This document shows, one piece after another, positions 54,751 to 63,284 of a DNA stretch of 64,000 nt. The position numbers were made by a program, and so were the translations under genes. Every line of letters begins with the position of its first letter. Position 1 is the first letter of the stretch. Location: contig JADJCU010000002.1 of assembly GCA_016703065.1 (NCBI GenBank), positions 372,001 through 436,000 on the forward strand, in the 5' to 3' direction. This DNA comes from a bacterium. Its GTDB lineage: Bacteria > Electryoneota > RPQS01. The notes beneath the pieces were generated by a model. The model was not told where the DNA came from and did not search any database. It was given only the letters and a program-made list of their open reading frames with translations.

Positions 54751-57063
54751 TTGAGTTTCCAAGAGAATACCAATCGGTTTTCGGAATACTTCCGGGTCTT
54801 GTTTCGCGGTCGATGGATTATAATCGGCTGTTTCTTTGCGGTCGTTGCGGCCACGACGTTTTTGACTTACCGCATGCAGCCGGTGTATACCGCGTCGGCC
54901 AGTGTACTGATGCTCGAAGTGGATCCGGTTGACATGAAGATACTCAACACGGAAGTAATGCCGTTCCGGAAGACGCGTAACCAGAATGAGACTGAGTTAT
55001 TGCGCAGCCGTCGAATTGCGGAGGATGTCTTGCGATCTCTTGCGGAGTCGCCGTATCGGAGCGAGCTTGAGATCATGCGCGAGACAGACGCGCGTGGCAA
55101 CACAATCACGTTTGATGACCGCGTGTTGAGTTTGCGGGGGAGCACGAGCGTGGAGAATCTCAAGGACACGGATGTGCTCAAGGTCTCTGTGCGGGCGCAT
55201 TCAGCGTTTGAGGCGGCGTTTTTGGCGAACGCGGTGGCGGAGGAGTATTACCGGTACAAGTTGCGCGCGGCCCGGGGCGAAGTTTCGGAGATCAGGCAGT
55301 TTCTCGAGCAGCAGCTCGAAGTCGTGCGCGATCAGCTCTCGCAATCGGAAGAGCTTGAGCGGACCTACAAAGAGAGCCGCGGGGTCGCGGTTTTGGACGA
55401 GGAGTCCCGCAATCTGGTTGGGCAGTCGGCGCAGATGCACGCGCTGTACAATCAGACGGAGAGCGATCTGAACGCCGAGCTGCGGCGGATGGACTATCTC
55501 AAGCGGCAGTTAGAGGACGTGCGCGGCGCGCTGGTTGAAGACGTGACTAACATCACGAGTCCGATCATCGAGACGCTGCAGAATGAGATTGCGAGTAAAC
55601 AATCGCGGCTTGCATCGCTTGTGTCAAATCCGGGAACGGGCACAGAGGTTACGATTCAGGCGTTGGAGAACGAGATTGAGACAATCAAGGGCAAGTTGGT
55701 TGAAGAGGTGCGCAAGATCGCGGCGTCGACGGGCTCCATGGAGCCGCTCAAGACGTCTCAGGGCCTTTTTGACGAGATCCTCAAGACTGAAGTTGAGATC
55801 AAGGCGCTGACGGCGCGCGCGGAAGCGCTGCGCGAGGTGCTTGCGAATATTGACTATGACCTTGACCAATTGCCTGAGAAGACGCTCGTGCTGGCGCGGC
55901 TGACACGCGACCGTCAATTGAATGAGCAGCTCTATTTGATGCTGAACGAGAAATACGAAGAGGCGCGGATCAGCGAGGCGGCGAAGTCTGCGGGAGTTGA
56001 GATCGTAGACACGGCCAAACCGCCGGAAAACCCGGTGAAGCCGAAGAAGAAGCTCAATATTCTCTTTGGCATGTTGTTCGGTCTGGCCCTGGGCGTCGGC
56101 ATAACGCTGTTAGTCGATCTGCTTGACGACACGATCAAGACGCCGGAAGAGCTTGAGCGCCTGGCTCTCACTCCGCTCGGGACGATTCCGGTTGTGAATA
56201 TCGATGACATCCGTCGGCGAATGAAGCGGCAAGGCAAAGAGCTGACGTTAAGCGACGAAGTGCGGATTGAGTCAAAGATGATCACGCGTTTTTCTCCGAA
56301 GTCGCCGATCAGCGAAGCGTATCGCAGTCTGCGGACAAACATCCAGTTCTCTGATATCGACAATCCGAAGCGGGTCATCCTGATGACGTCCTCTGCGACG
56401 AAGGAAGGCAAGTCGACGACATGTGTGAACCTGGCGATCACATTCGCACAAATGGGTTCGCGGGTTCTGCTCGTTGACAGCGATTTGCGCCGACCGACGC
56501 TGCACAACTTTTTCCATACGGACAAGACGTACGGGCTGACGAATGTCTTGATTGGGTCGCTATCGTTTGATGACGTCATGAAGCGAACCGAAGTCGACAA
56601 CCTTGACTTGATCACGGCAGGCGACATCCCGCCGAATCCTGCCGAGATGGTCGCATCAGAGCGCATGAAGGCCTTTTTGAACGAAGCGCGGACGCGGTAT
56701 GACGTGGTATTGCTTGACAGTCCGCCGGTGGTCGCGGTGACGGACGCGGCCATTTTGACGACTCGCGCGGACGCGACCATCATCGTCGTAAGTTCGGGCA
56801 TGACCGGTCGCGGTGAATTGAAGCGCGCGTTGAGTCTGATTCAGAGCGTCGGATCGAACGTGCTGGGAGTCGTGCTAAACGGGCTGGACATCAAGAAGAT
56901 GTACGGTTCGTACTATTACTACTTCCATTACTACCAGTATTATTACTACTACGGGTCGGAGTCGGGCGACAAGAAGCGCAAGTCAAAGACGAAACACGTG
57001 AGCCGCGAGCGCCGCGAGCATCGTGAAGAGCGTCAGTCGACCGATGTCTCCGACATGACCTAA
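54751..57063 (+). CDS. Polysaccharide copolymerase / BY-kinase (Wzc-like)
   Basis: 770 residues, TTG start with GGAAAGAGG upstream. Two membrane helices (about 25-45 and 440-460) flank a long periplasmic coiled-coil Wzz domain (REFLEQQLEVVRDQLSQSEELER and others). The cytosolic C-terminal BY-kinase has Walker A TKEGKSTTCVNLA (about 550-562), A' VLLVDSDLRRPT and B VVLLDSPPV. The tail holds an extreme Tyr cluster (GSYYYYFHYYQYYYYYGSE), the autophosphorylation region. It controls polysaccharide chain length and export, a fit with the SLBB protein at 26.3 kb. No glycosyltransferase is nearby. Confidence 0.9.
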   Translation: MSFQENTNRFSEYFRVLFRGRWIIIGCFFAVVAATTFLTYRMQPVYTASASVLMLEVDPVDMKILNTEVMPFRKTRNQNETELLRSRRIAEDVLRSLAESPYRSELEIMRETDARGNTITFDDRVLSLRGSTSVENLKDTDVLKVSVRAHSAFEAAFLANAVAEEYYRYKLRAARGEVSEIRQFLEQQLEVVRDQLSQSEELERTYKESRGVAVLDEESRNLVGQSAQMHALYNQTESDLNAELRRMDYLKRQLEDVRGALVEDVTNITSPIIETLQNEIASKQSRLASLVSNPGTGTEVTIQALENEIETIKGKLVEEVRKIAASTGSMEPLKTSQGLFDEILKTEVEIKALTARAEALREVLANIDYDLDQLPEKTLVLARLTRDRQLNEQLYLMLNEKYEEARISEAAKSAGVEIVDTAKPPENPVKPKKKLNILFGMLFGLALGVGITLLVDLLDDTIKTPEELERLALTPLGTIPVVNIDDIRRRMKRQGKELTLSDEVRIESKMITRFSPKSPISEAYRSLRTNIQFSDIDNPKRVILMTSSATKEGKSTTCVNLAITFAQMGSRVLLVDSDLRRPTLHNFFHTDKTYGLTNVLIGSLSFDDVMKRTEVDNLDLITAGDIPPNPAEMVASERMKAFLNEARTRYDVVLLDSPPVVAVTDAAILTTRADATIIVVSSGMTGRGELKRALSLIQSVGSNVLGVVLNGLDIKKMYGSYYYYFHYYQYYYYYGSESGDKKRKSKTKHVSRERREHREERQSTDVSDMT

Positions 57064-57089
57064 TCCCTTCCTGAGTTCTCGCGTGATAA

Positions 57090-57130
57090 CGCTCCGTCGT
57101 GCCACTGGTACGGCGGAGCGCTCTTTCATT
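57090..57130 (+). terminator. Rho-independent terminator after wzc
   Basis: CGCTCCGTCGT (57090-57100) pairs with ACGGCGGAGCG (57110-57120), 11 pairs with one G-T, then CTCTTTCATTT. Confidence 0.75.
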
Positions 57131-57141
57131 TCCTACCCGCA

Positions 57142-58052
57142 ATGCCCTCGCTGTTTCCCGGTTATTATCCAGATTGTCTGGATCACGATCACGGTTTCAC
57201 TTTGCGCTCTCCCGCGAAGGTGAATCTGTTGCTGCGTGTGCTTGGAAAGCGGCCTGATGGTTACCACGAGCTTGAGACGATCTTTCAAGAGTTGGATTGG
57301 TGGGACGAGTTGGAGTTCCGCCAAGCGAGCAAATTTGCGCTCGAGATAGAAGGAGCCGATCTTCCGACAGGGCAGTCGAATTTGATTACCCGTGCGGCGG
57401 AGCGGTTGGCTGCTGCGGCGAAGGTCCCATGCTTCGGCCGAATCCGGTTGTTGAAGCGCCTGCCGTTGCAAGGTGGGGTGGGGGAGGATCGTCCAACGCG
57501 GCGGTAACGCTAATCGGTCTGAACCGGCTTTGGGGCCTCAGTTGGCCTGTAGATCGGCTCTTGGCCGTGGCCCGTGACTTGGGTGCAGATTGCCCATTTT
57601 TCTTGTTCGGCGGCCTTGCCAAGGCCTCCCACCGGGGTGATGTGATCGAGCCCTTGGTGGGATCATCCTGCGGCTGGTTTGTCCTGCTTGTGCCGGAGTT
57701 CGGAGTCGAGACGGCCAGTATATTTGCGGAGTATTCGGTCCGCTTGACAGAAGTTGAGAGGAATGTTATATTTAGACCTCTGCAGTTAGGGGAGAGGATA
57801 GAGGTGTACGCTCCCTTCTGTACTTGTAATGATTTGGAAAATATAGTTTTCCGACGATATCCGGTGCTTCAGGAGTTGCGAAACAGCCTGCTTGGACGCG
57901 GGGCGAGCGTTGCACTTTTGTCGGGCAGCGGGTCCACAGTCTTTGGAATTTTTGAGTCAGAGACAGCCGCGTGTGAAGCCGCGCACACGCTGTCGACCGA
58001 CCACAGTGTCCGGGTTAAGGTGTGCCGCGCCGTTTCCCGGCCACGACTATGA
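57142..58052 (+). CDS. ispE: 4-diphosphocytidyl-2-C-methylerythritol kinase, frame break near 57482
   Basis: About 303 residues when one G is added to the five-G run near 57479-57483. GHMP kinase of the MEP isoprenoid pathway, in the cytoplasm. SPAKVNLLLRVLGKRPDGYHELETIF is the N-terminal signature; the ATP loop PLQGGVGGGSSNAAV is restored by the correction; LSGSGSTVFGIFE is motif 3. The ATG at 57142 gives an unusual ~20-residue extension; GTG starts further in are possible. spoVG and prs follow, a common order. Confidence 0.88.
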
Positions 58053-58101
58053 TGGATGGAACAGACAGGTCTTACTTGCATGGGAAGCAAGAGGTTGCAT
58101 C

Positions 58102-58401
58102 GTGACCATAACCGAAATTCACATCAACCTTCGGGACGAAGAGAAACTCAAGGCGTTTGTGAACATCACGTTCGACGACGTTTTTGTGATTCGCGGACTG
58201 AAGATCATTGAGGGCAAGGAAGGTCTCTTTGTGTGCATGCCGAGCCGCAAGCTCGAGGACGGCACGTATAAGGATATTGCTCATCCGATAACGAATGAGT
58301 TTCGCCGCCTGATGGAGAATCAGATTCTTGAGGAGTTCCGTCGGCAATCAAGTGAGGCGGCGTTACGACCCGTGGCACCGGGACATGGCGGCGATCTTTA
58401 G
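58102..58401 (+). CDS. spoVG: SpoVG family regulator
   Basis: 99 residues from GTG 58102 with AAGAGG upstream; the longer open frame upstream overlaps ispE and is not coding. The SpoVG core is plain: VTEI-like start (TITEIHINLRDEEKLKAFVNITFDD), FVIRGLKIIEGKEGLFVCMPSRK and YKDIAHPITNEFR. The protein is a small DNA/RNA-binding regulator found far beyond spore formers; its role here is unknown. It is next to ispE and a tRNA, as in many genomes. Confidence 0.9.
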   Translation: MTITEIHINLRDEEKLKAFVNITFDDVFVIRGLKIIEGKEGLFVCMPSRKLEDGTYKDIAHPITNEFRRLMENQILEEFRRQSSEAALRPVAPGHGGDL

Positions 58402-58424
58402 AGCTTTTGGACAGGGAGAGATAT

Positions 58425-58497
58425 TGGGGCGTCGCCAAGTTGGTAAGGCAGCAGGTTTTGGTCCTGCCATTCGGAGGTTCGAGTCCTTCCGCCCCAG
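58425..58497 (+). tRNA. tRNA-Gln (anticodon TTG)
   Basis: 73 bases. Acceptor TGGGGCG (58425-58431) pairs with CGCCCCA (58490-58496), with G discriminator at 58497. The anticodon stem GCAGG/CCTGC encloses TTTTGGT with TTG at 58458-58460. T arm GGAGG-TTCGAGT-CCTTC is normal. The 3' CCA is not encoded (GCGA follows), so it is added post-transcriptionally. It reads CAA (and CAG). Confidence 0.95.
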
Positions 58498-58558
58498 CGA
58501 GTCGGACTTGCTGCAGACGAGATTGCACCTCGGTTCGATCTACGAAGGGAGTAGGTGA

Positions 58559-59530
58559 TTGCAGCGCGGTTACGAACTGAAGATATTTAGCGGCACAGCG
58601 CATCGCCCCTTAGGCGAGCGGATCGCGGCGACGCTCGGGCTTCCTCTTGGCGAGGTCAAGATCAGCCGGTTTTCGGACGGCGAAATAGGTGTGCAGTTTG
58701 AGGAGAATATTCGGGGCAGGGATGTTTTTCTGGTTCAGCCGACGAGCCCTCCTGCCGAGAATCTACTCGAGTTGCTGATCATGGTGGACGCTGCCAAGCG
58801 GGCGTCTGCAGGCCGGATTACGGCAGTGATTCCCTACTACGGGTATGCGCGCCAAGATCGCAAAGACGGTCCACGGGTGGCGATCACGTCGCGATTAGTG
58901 GCGGACCTTCTTCAGGCTGCGGGAATTCATCGGATTCTGACGATGGACCTTCACGCGCCTCAGATACAGGGGTTCTTTAACATTCCGTTCGACCACTTGA
59001 TGGCCTCGCGGCTATTCATCGATTTGTTTACGATGCATCCGGTGGAGAACTTAACGATTGTCGCCCCGGATGTCGGTTCGACGAAGCTCGCCCGGTTCTA
59101 TGCGAACTACATGAAGACGGAATTCGTGATCGTAGACAAATTCCGTACGGGACCGAACAAGGCAGTTGCGTTGAATTTGATCGGCGATGTGCGGGGGCGG
59201 AACTGCCTTATTGTAGACGACATTGTTGACACCGCAGGGACGCTGTCGGCAACGATCGCGATGCTCAAGGAGCGCGGCTGCCGGGATATTCACTGCGCGA
59301 TTACGCATCCGGTGTTGTCGGGCGCAGCGGTAGACCGCATCGAAAACAGCGAGATTACCGCGCTGTGGGTTTGCGATACGCTTCCTACGCCGCGCGAGCA
59401 TCAGTTTCAAAAGATTCGCAAGCTGTCGACGGCGAAGCTCTTCGCGGGCGCGATCAAGCGCATTCACGACGAGGTCGATCAGCCATCTGTTTCTGGATTC
59501 ACAGGTCGAGGGCCGGGAATCCATGGTTGA
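58559..59530 (+). CDS. prs: Ribose-phosphate pyrophosphokinase
   Basis: 323 residues, TTG start with GGGAGTAGG upstream. Makes PRPP from ribose-5-phosphate and ATP. Signatures: SDGEIGVQFEENIRGRDVFLVQP, YYGYARQDRK, TMDLHAPQIQGFF and the PRPP loop CLIVDDIVDTAGT. Length is standard. It supplies PRPP for nucleotide, histidine and NAD synthesis. Followed by rplY after 76 bases, as in many bacteria. Confidence 0.96.
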   Translation: MQRGYELKIFSGTAHRPLGERIAATLGLPLGEVKISRFSDGEIGVQFEENIRGRDVFLVQPTSPPAENLLELLIMVDAAKRASAGRITAVIPYYGYARQDRKDGPRVAITSRLVADLLQAAGIHRILTMDLHAPQIQGFFNIPFDHLMASRLFIDLFTMHPVENLTIVAPDVGSTKLARFYANYMKTEFVIVDKFRTGPNKAVALNLIGDVRGRNCLIVDDIVDTAGTLSATIAMLKERGCRDIHCAITHPVLSGAAVDRIENSEITALWVCDTLPTPREHQFQKIRKLSTAKLFAGAIKRIHDEVDQPSVSGFTGRGPGIHG

Positions 59531-59605
59531 CACGTCGCAGTTTGACTCGATGGCCGGTGTCATCTCTTCCGATTAGCTTTTTCAATATTAGCCATACACT
59601 CAAGC

Positions 59606-60235
59606 ATGTCAGAGCATATTTCACTGTTGGCGGAGCCGCGCACTCCGAATGTCCCGAAGGGGCATCAACTGCGCAAGAGCGGCCGCGTGCCGGGGGTTTA
59701 TTATACGGCAGACCGCGAGGTCCGTTATGTCTCGTTTGACTCCATTGAATTGGCGCGCTTGCTTCGCAAAGAGACCGCCGTTCTTGACCTTAAGGTGAGC
59801 GGTCAGACGCTGCCGTGTGTCATTCGCGAAGTTCAGCGCCACCCGGTATTCGGCGATGTGGTGCACGTGGACCTTTACGGTGTCGACCTGTCGAAGAAGA
59901 TACACGTACACGTCCCTGTGCACGCCAAAGGTGTTGCGGCGGGCGTTAAACTGCAGGGCGGCATTCTGGACATCGTGATCTATGAACTCGAAATCGAATG
60001 CCTTCCCGATGCGATGCCGCCGCACATCGACGTGGACGTTTCGCACCTCAAGGTTACTGATGCCATTCGCGTCGAAGATATTAAGATTCCGGGTGTGACG
60101 ATTCTGGGCGATCCGCATGCAGTGGTAATGCACGTAAGCGGCAAGAAGGCCGAAGAAGAGGGCGCTGCCGGTGCTGTTGCCGAGGTTGCGGAGCCTGAGG
60201 TTATTCGCGAGAAGAAGCCGGTCGAGGAAAAGTAG
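59606..60235 (+). CDS. rplY: 50S ribosomal protein L25/general stress protein Ctc (TL5 type)
   Basis: 209 residues: the 5S rRNA-binding L25 domain (about 1-95: RKSGRVPGVYYTADREVRYVSF, VIREVQRHPVFGDVVHVDLY) plus a C-terminal TL5/CTC domain (VHAKGVAAGVKLQGGILDIVIYELEIECLPDAMP). An acidic, Glu-rich tail ends the protein. Common neighbour of prs and pth. Confidence 0.94.
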   Translation: MSEHISLLAEPRTPNVPKGHQLRKSGRVPGVYYTADREVRYVSFDSIELARLLRKETAVLDLKVSGQTLPCVIREVQRHPVFGDVVHVDLYGVDLSKKIHVHVPVHAKGVAAGVKLQGGILDIVIYELEIECLPDAMPPHIDVDVSHLKVTDAIRVEDIKIPGVTILGDPHAVVMHVSGKKAEEEGAAGAVAEVAEPEVIREKKPVEEK

Positions 60236-60265
60236 TCCGCGCTGCTTGCCGGGAGCGCGTCGCTT

Positions 60266-60841
60266 ATGCGTTTGGTTGTAGGACTGGGGAACCCCGGAAT
60301 AGACTATGAGCAGACGCCGCATAACGTCGGTTTTGCTGTTGTCGAAGAGCTTGCCCGCCGTAACGGAGTGAGTTTCAAACGAGGTCCGGTAGCGGAGTGC
60401 TCAACGGCATCGATTTCGGGTCAGGAATTGGTTCTTGTACGGCCGCTTTCGTACATGAATCTTTCGGGGCGTCCAGTGGCTTCGGTCTTGCATTGGCATA
60501 AGCTCAGGCCGATAGACCTGATTGTCGTTTGCGACGACGTGAATCTTCCGTTTGGCCGACTTCGGATTAGGCCGTCAGGCGGAGCGGGCGGACAAAAGGG
60601 GCTGCGTTCGATCATTGAGACATTAGGCGGTGAGGAGTTTCCGCGATTACGGTTGGGCGTGGGCGGGGGCTATCCGGGAGCGGATATTGGATCGTACGTG
60701 CTGCGGCGCCTGCGCGGAAAAGAGCTTGAGGCCATGAACGAGATGGTGGCTCGAGCGGCTGACGCGATTGAACATTGGTTAGAGAGCGGGTTGGACTCGG
60801 CGATGAATCGCCACAATGTGTCCGGCGACGCCAACGAATAG
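60266..60841 (+). CDS. pth: Peptidyl-tRNA hydrolase
   Basis: 191 residues. Releases peptides from stalled peptidyl-tRNA. VGLGNPGIDYEQTPHNVGFAVV carries the catalytic His; PLSYMNLSGRPV and VVCDDVNLPFGRLRIRPSG carry the Asn and Asp. The usual GGHNGL is GGQKGLRS here, so the second conserved His is Gln, a change seen in part of the family. Stands between rplY and rpsF. Confidence 0.94.
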   Translation: MRLVVGLGNPGIDYEQTPHNVGFAVVEELARRNGVSFKRGPVAECSTASISGQELVLVRPLSYMNLSGRPVASVLHWHKLRPIDLIVVCDDVNLPFGRLRIRPSGGAGGQKGLRSIIETLGGEEFPRLRLGVGGGYPGADIGSYVLRRLRGKELEAMNEMVARAADAIEHWLESGLDSAMNRHNVSGDANE

Positions 60842-60858
60842 AAAACACAACAACCCTG

Positions 60859-60884
60859 CCTGCCGGTCGGGCAAATCCGGCAGG
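60859..60884 (+). other. Stem-loop before rpsF
   Basis: CCTGCCGG, loop of 10, CCGGCAGG. No T-run. It lies in the rpsF leader and could be a regulatory hairpin for the ribosomal protein operon. Confidence 0.4.
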
Positions 60885-60907
60885 ACGAATAGACCAAAGG
60901 GAAGACA

Positions 60908-61375
60908 ATGAGCCATTTGACTACGTATGAGTTAGTTGCGATCTTTGATCCGAATTTGGAATCGGAGCAGGTCGAGAGCGATTTGCGCAAGATTCGCGAC
61001 TTGATAGCAGGGCACAAGGGCATGTTCCGCCGCTGGGAGCGGTGGGGTAAGCGCCGCTTGGCCGATGAGATTCGTCCTCGCCAGTATGGGCAGTACGTGT
61101 TGGCGGTGTACGACTTGGAGACTTCGGAAACGCACGAGTTAGACCGTCTGCTGCATCTGACTCCGTCTTTGCTTCGTCACTTGGTGACCGTCGTCGATCC
61201 GGCTCGCGTTCCTGAAGTGGACGAGGAATCGGTTCGCACGCTGGGCATTGTCAAAGAAGTGCCTGCAGAGCCGGAGGCTGGGGCGGTCGCAGCGGAACCC
61301 GCTGTAGAGGTAGAGGATCTCGCGGTGGATGTTGCGGAGGCCGTAGACGATACGACGGATGAGCAGAACGCGTAG
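60908..61375 (+). CDS. rpsF: 30S ribosomal protein S6
   Basis: 155 residues, longer than the usual ~100-130. LTTYELVAIFDPNLESEQVESDL, GKRRLADEIRPRQYGQYVLAVYDLE and LTPSLLRHLVTVVDP are the S6 fold. The last 40 residues are an acidic Ala/Glu/Val-rich tail (EPAVEVEDLAVDVAEAVDD), low in complexity. Normally ssb, rpsR and rplI follow; here rpsR is not found. Confidence 0.94.
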   Translation: MSHLTTYELVAIFDPNLESEQVESDLRKIRDLIAGHKGMFRRWERWGKRRLADEIRPRQYGQYVLAVYDLETSETHELDRLLHLTPSLLRHLVTVVDPARVPEVDEESVRTLGIVKEVPAEPEAGAVAAEPAVEVEDLAVDVAEAVDDTTDEQNA

Positions 61376-61453
61376 GGCATAGAAGCGGCCGTCACTTAGG
61401 GAGGACGGTTCGTACCATGGGGCACGCGCAGGTGGAAATAAGAGGGAGTTAGC

Positions 61454-61933
61454 ATGGCGGAATACAAAATGCCGGACATCAATTGTGTTATCATTGCGGG
61501 CAACCTGATCAAGGACCCGACGTTTCGCAAGACGACCTCGGACGTCCCGGTCGCCAATTTTACGATTGCATCGAATCGCAAGTTCAAGGATTCGAGCGGA
61601 CGCATCAAGGAAGACGTTTGCTTCATTGGAATTGTGGCGTGGTACAAATTGGCAGAGAGCTGCAAGGAGAACCTGCACAAGGGCAGCGCAGTTCTTGTGG
61701 AAGGTGAGTTGCAGAGCCGCAGTTTTGCCAACGAGGACGGCACAACTCGCAGTTGGGTAGAGATTAAGGCGCGCCGGATTCAGTTCTTGAACCGCCGGGA
61801 GCATTTGGTGGAGGGTGAACACTCGCATGTGGATTCAGTGGTGGAGGATGACGAGAATGGTCATCCTCACGATGAAGACGTTCACGAGCACACGAAGTTC
61901 ACGTTCCATAATTACGTTTTGAACAAGCCATAA
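61454..61933 (+). CDS. ssb: Single-stranded DNA-binding protein
   Basis: 159 residues. OB-fold: MPDINCVIIAGNLIKDPTFRKTTSDVPVANFTIASNRKFKDSSG, DVCFIGIVAWYKLAESCKENLHKGSAVLVEGEL, and TRSWVEIKARRIQFL. The linker is acidic and His/Asp-rich. The usual DDDIPF tip is absent (FTFHNYVLNKP instead), an odd end for SSB. GAGGGAG lies upstream. Confidence 0.92.
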   Translation: MAEYKMPDINCVIIAGNLIKDPTFRKTTSDVPVANFTIASNRKFKDSSGRIKEDVCFIGIVAWYKLAESCKENLHKGSAVLVEGELQSRSFANEDGTTRSWVEIKARRIQFLNRREHLVEGEHSHVDSVVEDDENGHPHDEDVHEHTKFTFHNYVLNKP

Positions 61934-61946
61934 CGAAGATAAAGAG

Positions 61947-62393
61947 ATGCAAGTAATTCTGCGATCGGACTACGAGTCACTCGGCAAGGTCGGCGAAGTA
62001 GTTCAGGTAAAGCCGGGCTACGCCCGCAATTTTTTGATACCTCGCGGTATCGCATTTGCCGCGAACAAATCGAATCTGGCGCGTCTCGATCAGGAGCGCA
62101 AGATTCTGCAGATGCGCGACCTTAAGGAACGGCGCAAGGCCGGTGACGTGCACGCGCAGGTTCACGGTTTGCGATTGCTTAAGGCGATGCAAGTGGGTGA
62201 AGAGGACCGGATGTTTGGCGCGGTGACGACATCGGATATCGCGGAGCTCATCAAGGAACGCGGGATTGAGATTGATCGCCGCAAGATTCAACTTGATGAG
62301 CCGATTAAGCACCTCGGCGAATACAACGTCAATGTGAAGCTGCATCGCGATGTGATCGCCGTAGTCACCGTAGACGTTGTGCCAGCGTCATAG
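61947..62393 (+). CDS. rplI: 50S ribosomal protein L9
   Basis: 148 residues. The N-terminal signature QVILRSDYESLGKVGEVVQVKPGYARNFLIPRGIA is complete, with a connecting helix and C-terminal domain (FGAVTTSDIAELIKERGIEIDRRKI). It lies 13 bases after ssb. The terminator at 62419 ends this run. Confidence 0.96.
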   Translation: MQVILRSDYESLGKVGEVVQVKPGYARNFLIPRGIAFAANKSNLARLDQERKILQMRDLKERRKAGDVHAQVHGLRLLKAMQVGEEDRMFGAVTTSDIAELIKERGIEIDRRKIQLDEPIKHLGEYNVNVKLHRDVIAVVTVDVVPAS

Positions 62394-62418
62394 GACTCTT
62401 ACAAGTGCATTGAGATTG

Positions 62419-62446
62419 TAAAGCCCGGCCAATGGCCGGGCTTTTG
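62419..62446. terminator. Bidirectional terminator between rplI and the leftward methyltransferase gene
   Basis: AAAGCCCGGCC, loop AAT, GGCCGGGCTTTT, with A and T runs on both sides, so it can stop transcription from both directions. Confidence 0.88.
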
Positions 62447-62466
62447 TTATCGGACGTAATCCGCGA

Positions 62467-63228
62467 TCAGGCATGCGGTTCAAAACGCGGTTCAGGCTCT
62501 TCGAGCAAACGGGTGTGTTTACGCATAAACCGCAGGACGACGAAGGCAACGAGTGAAATGGCGAGCAGGATGTTCCAGGCCGTATCTGCGCGGAATATCC
62601 CTTCGACGAAGTAATGCTCGAACAGGTCAAGCACGTAGAACACGACGACGATGGCGACGACCGAATAGAATTCGCTTCGCAAGCCGGTCCTGAACGAGAA
62701 CTTCAACTGCGGCTTGAGCCACCGCCTAAATCGCGGAATCAGGCACGGCGTCGCGGCCGCCCAATCGCTGTAGGCCTGACCGAATTTGGCTTCAAGATAC
62801 GACTCTTCGGTAGCGATGATACGCTCGTAATAGAGGAGCAACGCCAGCGCGCCCGCGGCCGCAAACCAGGGCGATTTCGTGAAGAGCAGTGCAGCCGTGT
62901 ACATGATCAGGTTGCCGAGATAGAGCGGATGCCGACAGAGAGAATACATCCCTTTGGTGTTCACCGCTTCCGCAACCTGGCCTGCCGAGGTGTTACGCCC
63001 CGATGTTCCTGCCTGCGCGTAGCAAGCGGACAAAAAGCGAATCAAACTGCCCAAGAGTGCCAGACCGAAGCAAGCGAAATCCCAAACCATGTCGGTAGTG
63101 TGTGAGCCGCCGATGTAGGCCTTGTAGTTCGACAATTGCCAGATGCCGAACGGAACCAGGAGCAGAGGCAAGTAGCTTCGGTAACGGAACAGGAACTGTC
63201 CGTGCCGACACATTTCCTTATGGAGCAT
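62467..63228 (-). CDS. Isoprenylcysteine carboxyl methyltransferase-like membrane protein
   Basis: 253 residues with about five hydrophobic helices. The core GMYSLCRHPLYLGNLIMYTA plus the downstream EESYLEAKFGQAYSDWAAAT is the SAM-binding signature of the ICMT/PEMT family. Bacterial members methylate lipids or small molecules; the substrate is unknown. Convergent with rplI across the shared terminator; glyQS lies upstream on the same strand, 56 bases away. The start is the ATG at 63228. Confidence 0.75.
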   Translation of the reverse strand: MLHKEMCRHGQFLFRYRSYLPLLLVPFGIWQLSNYKAYIGGSHTTDMVWDFACFGLALLGSLIRFLSACYAQAGTSGRNTSAGQVAEAVNTKGMYSLCRHPLYLGNLIMYTAALLFTKSPWFAAAGALALLLYYERIIATEESYLEAKFGQAYSDWAAATPCLIPRFRRWLKPQLKFSFRTGLRSEFYSVVAIVVVFYVLDLFEHYFVEGIFRADTAWNILLAISLVAFVVLRFMRKHTRLLEEPEPRFEPHA

Positions 63229-63284
63229 TGATCCTCGCTAAAGGTGACACCGCGATTTTGACGCGGAGGAACGTCTACTTGGGG

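Noticed and set aside
57892..58101. N-terminal extension of SpoVG
   Set aside because: It overlaps the end of ispE in another frame; the family start aligns with GTG 58102, which has a good ribosome site.
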